DNA of 35,029 bases from Novosphingobium sp. UBA6722. Its GTDB lineage: Bacteria > Pseudomonadota > Alphaproteobacteria > Sphingomonadales > Sphingomonadaceae. Positions 1 to 7,951 of the stretch are shown here, one piece after another. The position numbers and the translations under genes are program-made. The stretch lies in the NCBI GenBank assembly GCA_002454125.1, contig DKII01000054.1, positions 6,272-41,300 of the forward strand, given 5' to 3'. How positions within the stretch are numbered: the first letter of the stretch is position 1; each line of letters begins with the position of its first letter. The notes beneath the pieces are model-generated. The model was not told where the DNA came from. It made no database searches and saw only the letters and a program-made list of their open reading frames with translations.

Positions 1-2
1 CT

Positions 3-911
3 GCGATCCGCGCCTGGCCCGGCGCGCCGCTGGCCGATGCCCTGCCGCTGCGGGTGGCGGGCGGGATCCATGCGCTGCATCTGAAGGGCGCGGAGCCGGG
101 CCTTGCGGCGATATATGAGGACCGCGCCGGGATCGATGATGCAGCAAATGTGGCCGCTGCGATCCGGGCGCATGAAGCGGACTTGCTCCCCTGGCTCGAC
201 GGCCCGCCGCAGACCAACGAAGCTGGCCGCTCGAGCAATTTCATCGCCGCCATGCTGTGGCTGGCCGAGCAGGGCCTGCCACCACGCTTCCAGTGCCTGG
301 AGATCGGTTCCAGCGCCGGGATCAACCTGATGCTTGATCGCTATCACTATGACCTGGCCGGGGTGCAGGTCGGGCCGGAGCCGGGAGCAATGCGGTTTCA
401 GCCGGAATGGCAGGGCGGTCCGCCGCCGGACCGGAAGATCGAGATCGCTTCGACCAAGGGCTGCGATGTGGCGCCCGTGGATCTCACCGATCCAGACCAG
501 GCGCTGCGGCTGAAGGCCTATATCTGGCCCGAACATACCGTCCGGTTCGAACGGATGGCGGCCGCGATTGCCGAGGCGGGCAAGTCACCCCCCGATCTGG
601 TGGCGATGAACGCGGCGGACTTCATCGAGGCCGAGCTGGCGAAGCCACAGGCGGCCGGGACCACCCGCGTGCTGATGCATTCGATCGTCTGGCAATATGT
701 GCCGGAAGATCAGCAGGCACGGGTGACCGCGGCGATGGAAGCAGCGGGTGCCTGGGCAACGCCGGAGCGTCCGCTGGCGTGGATTGCGCTGGAAGCGAAC
801 CGCGTGCTGCACCTCCACGAGCTGGTGGTTCGTTACTGGCCGGGCGGGGCAGAGCCGGTGATGCTCGCCCGTGCCCATCCGCATGGCGCTAGTATTGACT
901 GGCGAGTTTGA
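3..911 (+). CDS. DUF2332 family protein, 5' end cut by the window
   Basis: The frame is open from base 3 with no stop, so the gene starts left of the window; the GTG at 54 is probably only an internal valine. The visible part is about 302 residues against roughly 330-350 usual for DUF2332, so only a short N-terminal piece is missing. Family-like stretches are the LRVAGGIHALHL segment at the left edge, the E-I-G-S-S-A-G-I-N-L loop around base 301 (reminiscent of a methyltransferase-type glycine loop) and the HSIVWQY stretch near base 680. The biochemical role of the family is not established and I assign none. It is convergent with ltrA, and the two coding ends overlap by 23 bp. Confidence 0.82.
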   Translation, partial: AIRAWPGAPLADALPLRVAGGIHALHLKGAEPGLAAIYEDRAGIDDAANVAAAIRAHEADLLPWLDGPPQTNEAGRSSNFIAAMLWLAEQGLPPRFQCLEIGSSAGINLMLDRYHYDLAGVQVGPEPGAMRFQPEWQGGPPPDRKIEIASTKGCDVAPVDLTDPDQALRLKAYIWPEHTVRFERMAAAIAEAGKSPPDLVAMNAADFIEAELAKPQAAGTTRVLMHSIVWQYVPEDQQARVTAAMEAAGAWATPERPLAWIALEANRVLHLHELVVRYWPGGAEPVMLARAHPHGASIDWRV

Positions 912-2166
912 ACCAGGCGATCGTATCGTCGATCCGCTCCTTCCAGCCGCCATGGTAGGAGACCCATTCCCAGCCCGAAACCACCGCAAAGGCCGCGACA
1001 CCCATGCCGCCGACTTGCAGCGTAGTCAGCATGCCCTGCCAGGCGGCATAGCCCAGTCCGACAATCAGCAGCGTTCCGACCAGGTGCGAGAGCGGAAAAT
1101 TGCCGAGCGGGTTGGAGTTGCGCTTGAACAGGCCAAGCCCGACCAGGAACAGCACCCCGCCGCCGCACATCACCAGCGCCAGCTTGCCATCAGCAGGCTT
1201 GCTCCAGTTGTCGAGCAGCTTGGCATCGGCCACGGCGAAGATCACGATGCCCAGCACGATCGGCATGTGGAGATAGGTATAGGCGTTGCGCGCCACGCGG
1301 CCGACTTCGGCATTCTCGCTGATATGCTCCGACCCGCGCTTTTGCCCGAGGTCGAAATAGAGCCACCACATCAGCACCGATGAGAGGAAGGCGAGGGCGA
1401 AGGCGAGGACCCGGCCGTCCTCCATCGTCGCATCGGCAAAGGTCGCGCCGGTTATGATGATCCCTTCGCCCAATGCGATGATGATGAACAGGCCGCAGCG
1501 TTCGGCCATGTGGCTGCCGGAAATGTCCCAGTCCGAGGCCTTGGAGCGGCCGAGGCCCGGGACCGGGAACAGCGTGATCGGGCCAAGGTATTCGATGATC
1601 ACCGCCAGCAGCCACCACAGCAGCCGCTCCTCTTCCGGCCGCAGCACGCCGATCAGCCAGAACGGCGCAGCAAAGCAGAACCAAACGGCGATCCGCATCA
1701 TGTTGCGGGCGTTGGTGTGCTGCTCGCGGTAGAGCACGAAGGACATGAACACCGTCCGCCCAAGTTGCAGGAGGACGTAACTGGCTGCGAACAGCCAGGC
1801 ATATTTGCTGAAGCCATAGGGCAGGGCGACCGCCATCAGCAGGCTCAAGGCCATCAGCCCCAGCAGCATGACGCGGATCTCGAACCGCTCGGGATCGGCC
1901 CAATTGGTCGCCCAGGTCGTGTACATCCAGGCCCACCAGACCGCCAAGAACAGCACCAGCGCCTGGGCAAAGCCCAGCCAGGTCAGGTGGTCCTTCAGGA
2001 AGTGAGACAGCTGGGTGATCGCGAAGACGAAGACCAGATCGAAGAACAGCTCCAGGAAGCTCACCGGCGCGTGCCCGCCGCCGTGGTTGCGCAGCAGCGA
2101 GCGGCGGCTTTTCGCCTCGGCCGCGGCAATCGCGGCACCGATCCCGCCGCGCCGCGCCTCAGCCAT
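889..2166 (-). CDS. ltrA: Low temperature requirement protein A (LtrA) family membrane protein
   Basis: LtrA family proteins are multi-pass inner-membrane proteins whose biochemical activity is poorly defined. The N-terminal signature S-F-L-E-L-F-F-D-L-V-F-V-F-A-I-T-Q-L is present, followed by many hydrophobic segments (roughly nine or ten) and a typical length. I choose the ATG at 2166 (425 residues): it overlaps the upstream hydrolase stop as ATGGCTGA, suggesting translational coupling. An ATG at 2190 would give 433 residues but overlap the hydrolase by 32 bp. It is the last gene of the bolA-pirin-SDR-hydrolase run. Its 3' end overlaps the DUF2332 gene convergently. Confidence 0.88.
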   Translation of the reverse strand: MAEARRGGIGAAIAAAEAKSRRSLLRNHGGGHAPVSFLELFFDLVFVFAITQLSHFLKDHLTWLGFAQALVLFLAVWWAWMYTTWATNWADPERFEIRVMLLGLMALSLLMAVALPYGFSKYAWLFAASYVLLQLGRTVFMSFVLYREQHTNARNMMRIAVWFCFAAPFWLIGVLRPEEERLLWWLLAVIIEYLGPITLFPVPGLGRSKASDWDISGSHMAERCGLFIIIALGEGIIITGATFADATMEDGRVLAFALAFLSSVLMWWLYFDLGQKRGSEHISENAEVGRVARNAYTYLHMPIVLGIVIFAVADAKLLDNWSKPADGKLALVMCGGGVLFLVGLGLFKRNSNPLGNFPLSHLVGTLLIVGLGYAAWQGMLTTLQVGGMGVAAFAVVSGWEWVSYHGGWKERIDDTIAWFKLASQY

Positions 2167-3064
2167 GGCCGGTCCGCGCCAGGAAGCCATCGAGCGCGGC
2201 GTTGACTTCGTCCGGGGCCTCCCACTGCACGAAGTGGCCGCAGCCGGGGACCTGGACCAGCGTCAGGTCCTCGATCACCTCGTCCAGCCCATCGAGGTTG
2301 GCAGCGGGCAGAGCGATATCGTCCATCGCCCAGACCACCAGCGTCGGGATGGTCAGCTTGGGCAGGGCCGGCGGCTGGTACCCGGCGGGGAGCTCATAAG
2401 GCGCGTCCATGTCGAGCACTTCCATCGGGCTTGCCCGGTACCAGTTGAGCATGGCGATCGACGCCTCGCGGTTGGAATAGTCCTCCATCAGCGCAGCGCG
2501 CTCGGCCGGGTCCATCTTGGGGTTTTCCGGCATCTCGCCAAAGGCCTTCAGCAGCACACCGCCCAGGCCGAACTGCTCGACCAGCTCGTCGCTGGCCGGA
2601 TCGCGGAAGACCCGGAAATACTGGCTGGCTGCACGCTGCTGGCGGTTGGTGTAGAGCAGCTTCGGGAAGATCGTGGGGTGCGGCGCGTTCATCACCACGG
2701 CGCGGGTCACCCGGCCATTGAGCTGCCCCATGATCGCCACGCCCCAGGCGATCGCGCCGCCCCAGTCATGCCCGACGATGGTGAACGGCCCGACGCCCAG
2801 CGCATCGGCCAGCTGGAACACGTCGCCGATCAGCTTGTCGGGCGTGTAGTTCTCCACCCCCACCGGCTTGGACGAGCCGCGATAGCCCCGCTGGTCCGGC
2901 GCGATGCAGCGATAGCGGCCAGACAGGTGTGCGATCTGGTGGCGCCAGGTGCGGTGGCTGTCGGGAAAGCCGTGGAGGAAGATCAGCACCGGCCCGTCGC
3001 GCGGGCCGATATCAACCACATCGAGTTCGATCCCGTTGGCGAGTTTGACTCGGGTCTGCTCCAT
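2159..3064 (-). CDS. Alpha/beta hydrolase, epoxide hydrolase / haloacid dehalogenase-like subgroup
   Basis: A soluble alpha/beta-hydrolase of 301 residues. Numbering from the GTG at 3067, the oxyanion-hole motif HGFP is at 32-35, the PDQRGYRGSSKP loop at 57-68, and the nucleophile elbow G-H-D-W-G-G at 99-104 with Asp101 as nucleophile. The acid is probably Asp249/250 (AMDD), and the catalytic His is at 278 in GCGHF. An aspartate nucleophile in a GHDWGG context is typical of epoxide hydrolases and fluoroacetate/haloalkane dehalogenases rather than serine esterases. The substrate cannot be read from sequence. I prefer the ATG at 3064, which shares its A with the upstream SDR stop (TGATG); the GTG at 3067 is the alternative. 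Confidence 0.88.
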   Translation of the reverse strand: MEQTRVKLANGIELDVVDIGPRDGPVLIFLHGFPDSHRTWRHQIAHLSGRYRCIAPDQRGYRGSSKPVGVENYTPDKLIGDVFQLADALGVGPFTIVGHDWGGAIAWGVAIMGQLNGRVTRAVVMNAPHPTIFPKLLYTNRQQRAASQYFRVFRDPASDELVEQFGLGGVLLKAFGEMPENPKMDPAERAALMEDYSNREASIAMLNWYRASPMEVLDMDAPYELPAGYQPPALPKLTIPTLVVWAMDDIALPAANLDGLDEVIEDLTLVQVPGCGHFVQWEAPDEVNAALDGFLARTGHG

Positions 3065-3885
3065 CACTGCTTTGCCTCTGACTTCATCTTCTCAGCATAG
3101 CCAGAAGCCATCATCGCTGCGACCTGATCGAACAGGGCATCGGGGGTGCGGCGCAGCTCGCCCATTTTCGCCTCGCCGCCTTCGGCCACGATGATCTCGC
3201 GCTGGTCGGCCAGCATGGCGTCCAGCATCCACTTCGCCGCAACCTGCGGATCGATCCCGTTATCGATGACCGAATCGCTCGCCCCGCGAGCTGATCCATC
3301 GGCAGTCAGTGCATTGCGCGAGACATCGGTGCGGATCGATCCGGGGTAGATCGTATGCACCTTTAGCCCCAGCACCGAAGTTTCCGCGCGCAAGGCATCG
3401 GCATAGCCAGCCAGGCCAAACTTGGCCGCGCAATAGGCGGTGCGCATCGGCACGCCGACCTTGCCCGCGATCGACGAGATGTAGGCCAGCCGGCCCGACT
3501 TGCGCGCCGCCATCCGCGGCAGGATCTCCTGCGTCAACGCGATCGGTGCGAGGAGATCGACATCGATGATCCGCTGATAGACCGGATAGCCGGTCTCCAC
3601 CGCCAGGCTGCGCTGCGAGATGCCTGCATTGTTGACCAGCAGGTCGATTCCACCCGACCAGGCCCAGGCCTGTTCAACCGCCGGAGCCAGCGCCGCGATG
3701 TCGGTCGTTTCGAACGGCAGGATCAGGCAATCGCCGCCACATTCGGCCGCCACGGCCTCAAGCGCATCGACCTTGCGGCCCGACAACACCAGCCGCGCAC
3801 CCTGCTCGGCCAGCGCCTTGGCCAGCGCCGCGCCGATCCCGGAAGAAGCGCCGGTAATCCAGGCGGTCTGTCCCTTGAAGCTCAT
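3064..3885 (-). CDS. Short-chain dehydrogenase/reductase (SDR) family oxidoreductase
   Basis: A classical SDR of 273 residues. The NAD(P)-binding motif TGASSGIG is at 11-18, NNAG at 85-88, the catalytic Ser at 137/138 (YISS), and the Y-x-x-x-K pair is Tyr151/Lys155 (YCAAK). At the position where the catalytic tetrad usually has Asn (as in DVNLL), this protein reads DVDLL (Asp110), which deserves a structural check. The start is supported by GGGAGAG upstream of the ATG at 3885. It lies 22 bp after the pirin gene and is translationally coupled to the downstream hydrolase, suggesting one transcript. Arg37 after the beta2 strand hints at NADP preference, but the substrate is unknown. Confidence 0.9.
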   Translation of the reverse strand: MSFKGQTAWITGASSGIGAALAKALAEQGARLVLSGRKVDALEAVAAECGGDCLILPFETTDIAALAPAVEQAWAWSGGIDLLVNNAGISQRSLAVETGYPVYQRIIDVDLLAPIALTQEILPRMAARKSGRLAYISSIAGKVGVPMRTAYCAAKFGLAGYADALRAETSVLGLKVHTIYPGSIRTDVSRNALTADGSARGASDSVIDNGIDPQVAAKWMLDAMLADQREIIVAEGGEAKMGELRRTPDALFDQVAAMMASGYAEKMKSEAKQ

Positions 3886-3907
3886 GTCACTCTCCCTGTT
3901 ATCAGTC

Positions 3908-4795
3908 TTAGCTGTTGTCGCTGTTGGTCAGCGGCACCTGCGGGATCGGGATGAATTCATCCTCGTCACCGGGTACCTTCGGAAAGCGGCCCTGCCGCCA
4001 ATCATCCTTGGCCTGGTTGATCCGCTCGCGGCTGGAGGAGACGAAGTTCCACCAGACATGGCGCGGACTGCCGATGGCCGCCCCGCCCAGCAGCATCACG
4101 CGCCCACCGCGCTCGCTCGCCAGTCGCATGGCCTGGTCCGGCGCGAGTACGGCCAACTCGTAGAGCCCCAACGCCACGCCATCGACACTGGCCTCGCCGC
4201 CAACCAGCATTACTGCGCGTTCCTCGGCTGTTGAATCGATCGGGATGGCCCCGCCGGGGGCAAGGACGATCTCGGCATAGATCGTTTCGGAATGCTGGGT
4301 GGTAGGGGCGGCATGGCCCCACAGATTGCCCATGATCACGCGGGCGGAAACGCAAGTATCCTCGATCAGCGGCAAGCCGGTCTGCGCCTCGAAGGCCGGT
4401 TCGATCTCCTCCTTGCCATCGGGCAGGGCGAGCCAGGTCTGCATTCCATACATCGGCTTGGCCAGATCGCGCTGGGCCGGCAGCCCGCGTTCGGAATGGA
4501 CGATCCCGCGACCGGCCGTCATCAGATTGACCTGGCCGGGCCGGATCGTGGCAAAGGTGCCCAGGCTGTCGCGGTGGTCGATCGCGCCTTCGAACAGCCA
4601 GGTCACCGTGGCGATGCCGATATGCGGGTGCGGGCGCACGTCCATCGCGGTGCCAGGTGGAAGGATAGCGGGGCCGAACTGGTCAACAAAGACGAACGGC
4701 CCGACCATGACCCGCCGGGGCGAGGGTAGGACCCGGCGGACCTGGAAGGCGCCCAGATCGTGCGTCACCGGCTGGATCGTGGTCAGGATCGTCAT
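3908..4795 (-). CDS. Pirin family protein
   Basis: A bicupin pirin of 295 residues. The N-terminal cupin carries the metal ligands in the family signature: His56 and His58 in RPHPHIG, then His100 and Glu102 in AGRGIVHSE. These match the iron-binding positions of human pirin and E. coli YhhW. Some bacterial pirins act as quercetin dioxygenases, while others bind partner enzymes; which applies here cannot be told. The start overlaps the bolA stop by 4 bp (ATGA), so the two are probably translationally coupled. The SDR gene follows 22 bp after the TAA. Confidence 0.92.
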   Translation of the reverse strand: MTILTTIQPVTHDLGAFQVRRVLPSPRRVMVGPFVFVDQFGPAILPPGTAMDVRPHPHIGIATVTWLFEGAIDHRDSLGTFATIRPGQVNLMTAGRGIVHSERGLPAQRDLAKPMYGMQTWLALPDGKEEIEPAFEAQTGLPLIEDTCVSARVIMGNLWGHAAPTTQHSETIYAEIVLAPGGAIPIDSTAEERAVMLVGGEASVDGVALGLYELAVLAPDQAMRLASERGGRVMLLGGAAIGSPRHVWWNFVSSSRERINQAKDDWRQGRFPKVPGDEDEFIPIPQVPLTNSDNS

Positions 4796-5064
4796 TCGCC
4801 CGGAGCCTTGGCCTTGATTGCCAGCGCGTGGACCCGCTGGCCGGGAATGTCGCCCAGCGCGGCATTGACCATGCGCTGGCGCTGGAGCCGCGAGACGCCG
4901 GCAAAGGCCGCGCTCTCAATCTCCACCGTGAAGTGCGATTCGCCTGAGCCGTCATCGCCCATATGGCCGTGGTGCTTGGCCGAGTCGTTGATCACGGCAA
5001 GGTGCGTTGGCGCAAAAGCAGCGGTGAGCAGTGCCTGGATTTCGGTCGCAATGGGGGTGGTCAT
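4792..5064 (-). CDS. BolA family protein
   Basis: A small BolA/YrbA-type protein of 90 residues. Typical features are the HHGHMG loop (residues 31-36), the SHFTVEI strand, the Q-R-Q-R-M-V helix and the HALAIKAKAP end. BolA proteins bind monothiol glutaredoxins and [2Fe-2S] clusters and influence iron homeostasis and the cell envelope. The start is supported by AGAAGGGAAG just upstream of the ATG. Only 29 bp separate it from the divergent J-domain gene, so their promoters must overlap each other or the neighbouring coding sequence. It heads the minus-strand run into pirin, SDR, hydrolase and ltrA. Confidence 0.9.
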   Translation of the reverse strand: MTTPIATEIQALLTAAFAPTHLAVINDSAKHHGHMGDDGSGESHFTVEIESAAFAGVSRLQRQRMVNAALGDIPGQRVHALAIKAKAPGE

Positions 5065-5093
5065 GGCTTCCCTTCTAGCCGAACAATCGCCAT

Positions 5094-5681
5094 GTGGAAG
5101 CCGTGAAGCACGATCGTTTTCATGGCCGGGTCCAGGGTGCCCAGCGCCGCTGCATGGCCCCTGGCTGCCGGGAAGCCGGGGAATTCCGCGCGCCTGGTGA
5201 ACGCCGCCCCGGTTTTGACGGGCCGGGCGATTATCGCTGGTTCTGCCTCGATCACGTCCGTGCGTTCAACGCTGGCTATGACTGGTTCGCCGGGATGACG
5301 CCCGAAGAGATCATGCGCGCGCAGAACCCGATCCACGGTTGGGAACGTGAGACGCGCGCCTTTTCACCCACTGCCGGGATCGATTCGGCCCCGCGCTGGG
5401 CCGATTTCAAGGATCCGCTGGAAGCGATCAGCGGGCGGGCGCGGGCGCGCAAACCGGCGCAGCGCGAGGATGGCCGGGCGGTAACCCCGGACGAGCGCCG
5501 CGCGCTCGATGTGCTCGGTCTCGCGCTTGACGCGACCCGCAGCGACCTGCGCAGCCGCTATTCGCAGCTGGTTCGCAAGTATCATCCCGATCGCAACGGC
5601 GGCGACCGCAGTTTCGAAACGCGGCTGCAGGAAGTGGTCGAGGCCTATCAGTTGCTGCGCCGCGCCGCGGCTTTCGCCTGA
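5094..5681 (+). CDS. J-domain (DnaJ-like) co-chaperone with N-terminal Cys/His motif
   Basis: A 195-residue protein whose C-terminal 65 residues form a J domain with the HPD tripeptide at 164-166 in VRKYHPDRNGG, the site that stimulates Hsp70 (DnaK) ATPase. The N-terminal region has C20-x4-C25 and C51-x2-H54, a plausible zinc site; the two halves are joined by a linker rich in Arg/Ala/Glu. From memory, this architecture is common in alphaproteobacteria next to bolA and cobS. No ATG is available upstream; GTG at 5094 or 5103 is the likely start. A strong ribosome binding site is not visible. The gene converges on the SRPBCC gene with almost no space between them. Confidence 0.85.
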   Translation: MEAVKHDRFHGRVQGAQRRCMAPGCREAGEFRAPGERRPGFDGPGDYRWFCLDHVRAFNAGYDWFAGMTPEEIMRAQNPIHGWERETRAFSPTAGIDSAPRWADFKDPLEAISGRARARKPAQREDGRAVTPDERRALDVLGLALDATRSDLRSRYSQLVRKYHPDRNGGDRSFETRLQEVVEAYQLLRRAAAFA

Positions 5682-6119
5682 TCAGGCCTCGCACAGCGCC
5701 TTGAGCTGATCGGCGCAGGCGCCCCAGCCTTCGTCAAATCCCATGTCGCGGTGCTGCGCCATGGCCTCATCGGTCCAGTGGCGGGCGATCGCGGTATAGC
5801 GGGTGCCGTCACCTTCCGGTTCGATCCCCCAGATGCCGATCATGAACGGGCCGTTGGGCACCAGATCACCGACGATCGCATCGGTGCTGGCGACCCGGCG
5901 GCCCTCATCCCAGGCGAGGGTAAAGCCGGGATGCTGGTGCACCTCGCCGTCCGGTCCGTACATGACGGTATGGGTGGCGGCGCCCGCGCGGCGCTCACCC
6001 CAGTCAACCTCGGCGCGCCAAGGCACCGGGCACCACCATTCGTTGGTGCGGTTGACCAACACGTCCCAGACCTTTTCCGGCGGGGCGGCAATCAAGCGGG
6101 TGACGGACAGTTCGTTCAT
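5682..6119 (-). CDS. SRPBCC (AHSA1/START-like) domain protein
   Basis: A 145-residue single-domain protein of the SRPBCC fold, which forms a hydrophobic ligand cavity. The family hallmark starts at once: V-T-R-L-I-A-A-P-P-E-K-V-W-D, with a Trp-rich stretch NEWW and the C-terminal helix ending GWGACADQLKALCEA. I chose the ATG at 6119 because AGGAAC lies about 8 nt upstream. It is the last gene of the accessory block, 14 bp after the upstream GST. Such proteins recur with VOC, DUF1428 and YCII-type genes in detoxification clusters; the ligand is unknown. Confidence 0.85.
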   Translation of the reverse strand: MNELSVTRLIAAPPEKVWDVLVNRTNEWWCPVPWRAEVDWGERRAGAATHTVMYGPDGEVHQHPGFTLAWDEGRRVASTDAIVGDLVPNGPFMIGIWGIEPEGDGTRYTAIARHWTDEAMAQHRDMGFDEGWGACADQLKALCEA

Positions 6120-6133
6120 GGAGCAGTTCCTGA

Positions 6134-6823
6134 TTAATCGCGGTCGGGCGCGCCGAGCGGGAAGAAGTGGCGATAGGGCCGGGCCTCGTCGACGCAGCGC
6201 GCCACGGCGGGCAGATGGAGCAGATGTGCCCGCCACTGGCGCAGCGCATCGAATTGCATCGGGATCGGATAGACCCAATCGGCATAGAACAGGCTGGGCG
6301 CGGCGGCGCACTCGATCAGGGTGATTGCATCGCCAGTGCGCTGGGCCTTGGCCAGCCAGGCGTTGAGCCAGCGATAGGCGCGGTCCAGCTTGTCGCGGGC
6401 GCGGCCCTCGATGGCCGGGTCGGGCATGCCGGGGGAGCGGATGTGTTCTGCGACGATCTCCTGCATCGGGCTCATCACCGCCAGATCGAACACCCGGTCG
6501 AGCATGCGCACGTCGAGCGCGGCGGTTGGGTCAGGCGGCAGCAGCGGGGCCGGGCCGGGATGATGGAGGTGCAGGTATTCGATGATGCAGCTCGCCTCGA
6601 AGACCGTCGTCTCGCCTTCCACCAGCACGGGGAACTGGCCGAGCGGACCCGCTGCCTCGACCACCGCGCCATGCTCTGGGTGATCGGGATCGAGCATCCG
6701 GAATTCAAACGGGGTTCCGTTCGCGTAAAGCGCGATCAGCGCCTTCCACGTGTAGGACGAGAAGGGGTGGCCATAGAGCGCCAGCACTGGCTCAGCCCGT
6801 CCGCGCGGCTTCGATCGCGGCAT
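6134..6823 (-). CDS. Glutathione S-transferase family protein
   Basis: A GST-fold protein of up to 229 residues. The N-terminal thioredoxin-like domain begins LALYGHPFSSYTWK, with Gly-Gln-Phe-Pro-Val (GQFPVLVEG) as the cis-proline region and F-E-A-S-C-I-I-E-Y-L as the gamma-glutamyl binding Glu/Ser helix. The helical C-terminal domain runs from about residue 100. The start is uncertain: the ATG at 6823 overlaps the VOC gene by 32 bp, whereas a GTG at 6787 lies just after the VOC stop and starts right at the domain edge. It is less similar to the two MAAYTFF-type GSTs of the block than those are to each other. Probably glutathione conjugation or reduction of an electrophile. Confidence 0.85.
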   Translation of the reverse strand: MPRSKPRGRAEPVLALYGHPFSSYTWKALIALYANGTPFEFRMLDPDHPEHGAVVEAAGPLGQFPVLVEGETTVFEASCIIEYLHLHHPGPAPLLPPDPTAALDVRMLDRVFDLAVMSPMQEIVAEHIRSPGMPDPAIEGRARDKLDRAYRWLNAWLAKAQRTGDAITLIECAAAPSLFYADWVYPIPMQFDALRQWRAHLLHLPAVARCVDEARPYRHFFPLGAPDRD

Positions 6824-7268
6824 GGTCGATCTTGTGCATGGTCATCATCGCTTCGAACACCCGGCTGCGCACGGCCGGGTCGGGATGAGCCATGCCCTCG
6901 GTCAGCACGCGCGGGGTGATCTGCCAGTTGAGGCCCCACTTGTCCTTGCACCAGCCGCAGGCACTTTCCGCCCCGCCATTGCCGACGATGGCGTTCCAGT
7001 AACGGTCGGTCTCTTCCTGGCTGTCAGTTGCCACCTGGAACGAGAACGCCTCGGTATGCGGGAAGATCGGACCGCCGTTGAGGCCGATGCACTTCACGCC
7101 CAGTACGGTGAACTCGACCGTCAGCGGATCACCCTGCTTGCCGCCGGGAAAGTCCGCCGGGGCGCGGTGGACATCGCCAACCCCGCTGTCTGGAAAGACC
7201 GAGGCGTAAAAGGTCGCCGCTTCCTCAGCCGCGCCATCGTACCACAGGCACAGGGTTACGTCGGTCAT
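6792..7268 (-). CDS. PhnB-type VOC family protein
   Basis: A 158-residue glyoxalase-fold protein of the PhnB / '3-demethylubiquinone-9 3-methyltransferase' domain type, recognised from T-L-C-L-W-Y-D-G-A-A-E-E-A-A-T-F-Y, then FTVLG...GLNGGP and the WNAIVGNGG...CGWCKDKWGLNWQI stretch. The family name does not imply ubiquinone methylation; most members have no known substrate. The ATG at 7268 overlaps the upstream GST stop as ATGA, so it is translationally coupled. A longer open frame upstream (to 7448) lies inside the GST gene and is not real. It sits between two GST genes, consistent with a glutathione-dependent pathway. Confidence 0.9.
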   Translation of the reverse strand: MTDVTLCLWYDGAAEEAATFYASVFPDSGVGDVHRAPADFPGGKQGDPLTVEFTVLGVKCIGLNGGPIFPHTEAFSFQVATDSQEETDRYWNAIVGNGGAESACGWCKDKWGLNWQITPRVLTEGMAHPDPAVRSRVFEAMMTMHKIDHAAIEAARTG

Positions 7269-7891
7269 TTGCGGCTCTCCTCGATCAGCTGATTGTCGAC
7301 CCCCTTGGCGGCCTTGTAGGCGGGCCGGGCCTGAAGCCGCTCGGCATAGGCGACGAAGGCCTCGGTCGGTGCGATCGAGCCGAAGGTCAGGCCCCAGTCG
7401 ACCTGGCTGCCGACATAGACATCGGCCATGGTGAAGCGATTGCCGCAAACGAAATTGTTGCCCTCAAAGTGGCCATCGAGCGCCGCAACGGTCCGCTCAT
7501 AGCTGCCCCAGCCGACCATCATCTCGCGCTCCTTGGGCACTTCCCAGCCCATCGAACGGGTGATGATCGCCTGCTCGACCGGCCCGGCGGCAAAGAACAG
7601 CCAGCGGTAATAGTCCGCCGCTTCGTCGGCCGAGGGGCCAAGCCCGGCTTCAGGATGGGCTTCAGCCAGGTAGGCGCAGATCGCGGCGCATTCGGTGATG
7701 ACCTTGTCGCCGGTCTCGCTGTGATGGATCAGCGTCGGCACCTTGCCCATCGGATTGGCGGCGAGCAGGGCGGCGGGCTTGTTGTCCCACGGCACCAGCA
7801 CCTGCGCATAGTCCACTCCCGCCTCGTGCAGCGCCCAACGCGCAATCTGGCCGCGGCTCATCGGGTTGGTAAAGAAGGTATAGGCGGCCAT
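7265..7891 (-). CDS. Glutathione S-transferase family protein (paralog 1)
   Basis: A 208-residue GST. The N-terminal domain has FFTNPMSRGQIARWALHEAG, then NPMGKVPTL (cis-Pro) and T-E-C-A-A-I-C-A-Y-L (Glu/Ala of the gamma-glutamyl site). The C-terminal domain contains RFTMADVYVGSQ, the usual N-capping box (here T-M-A-D). It is a clear paralog of the GST at 10284-10916: 43 of the first 60 residues are identical by eye. The start has a good AAAGGA 8 nt upstream. A candidate promoter and palindrome lie directly upstream, so this gene probably begins a second transcription unit with the PhnB-type VOC, the next GST and SRPBCC. Confidence 0.92.
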   Translation of the reverse strand: MAAYTFFTNPMSRGQIARWALHEAGVDYAQVLVPWDNKPAALLAANPMGKVPTLIHHSETGDKVITECAAICAYLAEAHPEAGLGPSADEAADYYRWLFFAAGPVEQAIITRSMGWEVPKEREMMVGWGSYERTVAALDGHFEGNNFVCGNRFTMADVYVGSQVDWGLTFGSIAPTEAFVAYAERLQARPAYKAAKGVDNQLIEESRK

Positions 7892-7921
7892 GGCGGAATC
7901 CTTTCGGTAAGAACAAAGATA

Positions 7922-7935
7922 GAACGATAACGTTC
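7922..7935. promoter_or_regulatory. Perfect 5-bp inverted repeat over the GST promoter -10 region
   Basis: GAACG-ATAA-CGTTC is a perfect palindrome with a 4-nt centre, 31 nt upstream of the GST start and overlapping the -10 element proposed at 7924-7929. That placement suits a repressor site. It does not resemble the TetR operator at 10211-10230, so a different regulator would be implied. Confidence 0.45.
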
Positions 7936-7951
7936 AAACCGGGCCGGTCAA
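7924..7951 (-). promoter_or_regulatory. Candidate sigma70-type promoter for GST-VOC-GST-SRPBCC
   Basis: On the minus strand, TTGACC (7951-7946, overlapping the double-VOC stop codon) is followed after 16 nt by TATCGT (7929-7924). This gives 5/6 and 4/6 matches to TTGACA/TATAAT. The 56-bp gap here is the largest inside the block, which supports an internal promoter. Confidence 0.45.

Noticed and set aside
2015..3100. A 361-codon plus-strand open frame
   Set aside because: It is antisense to the epoxide-hydrolase-like gene with all catalytic motifs; no recognisable domain in the frame.
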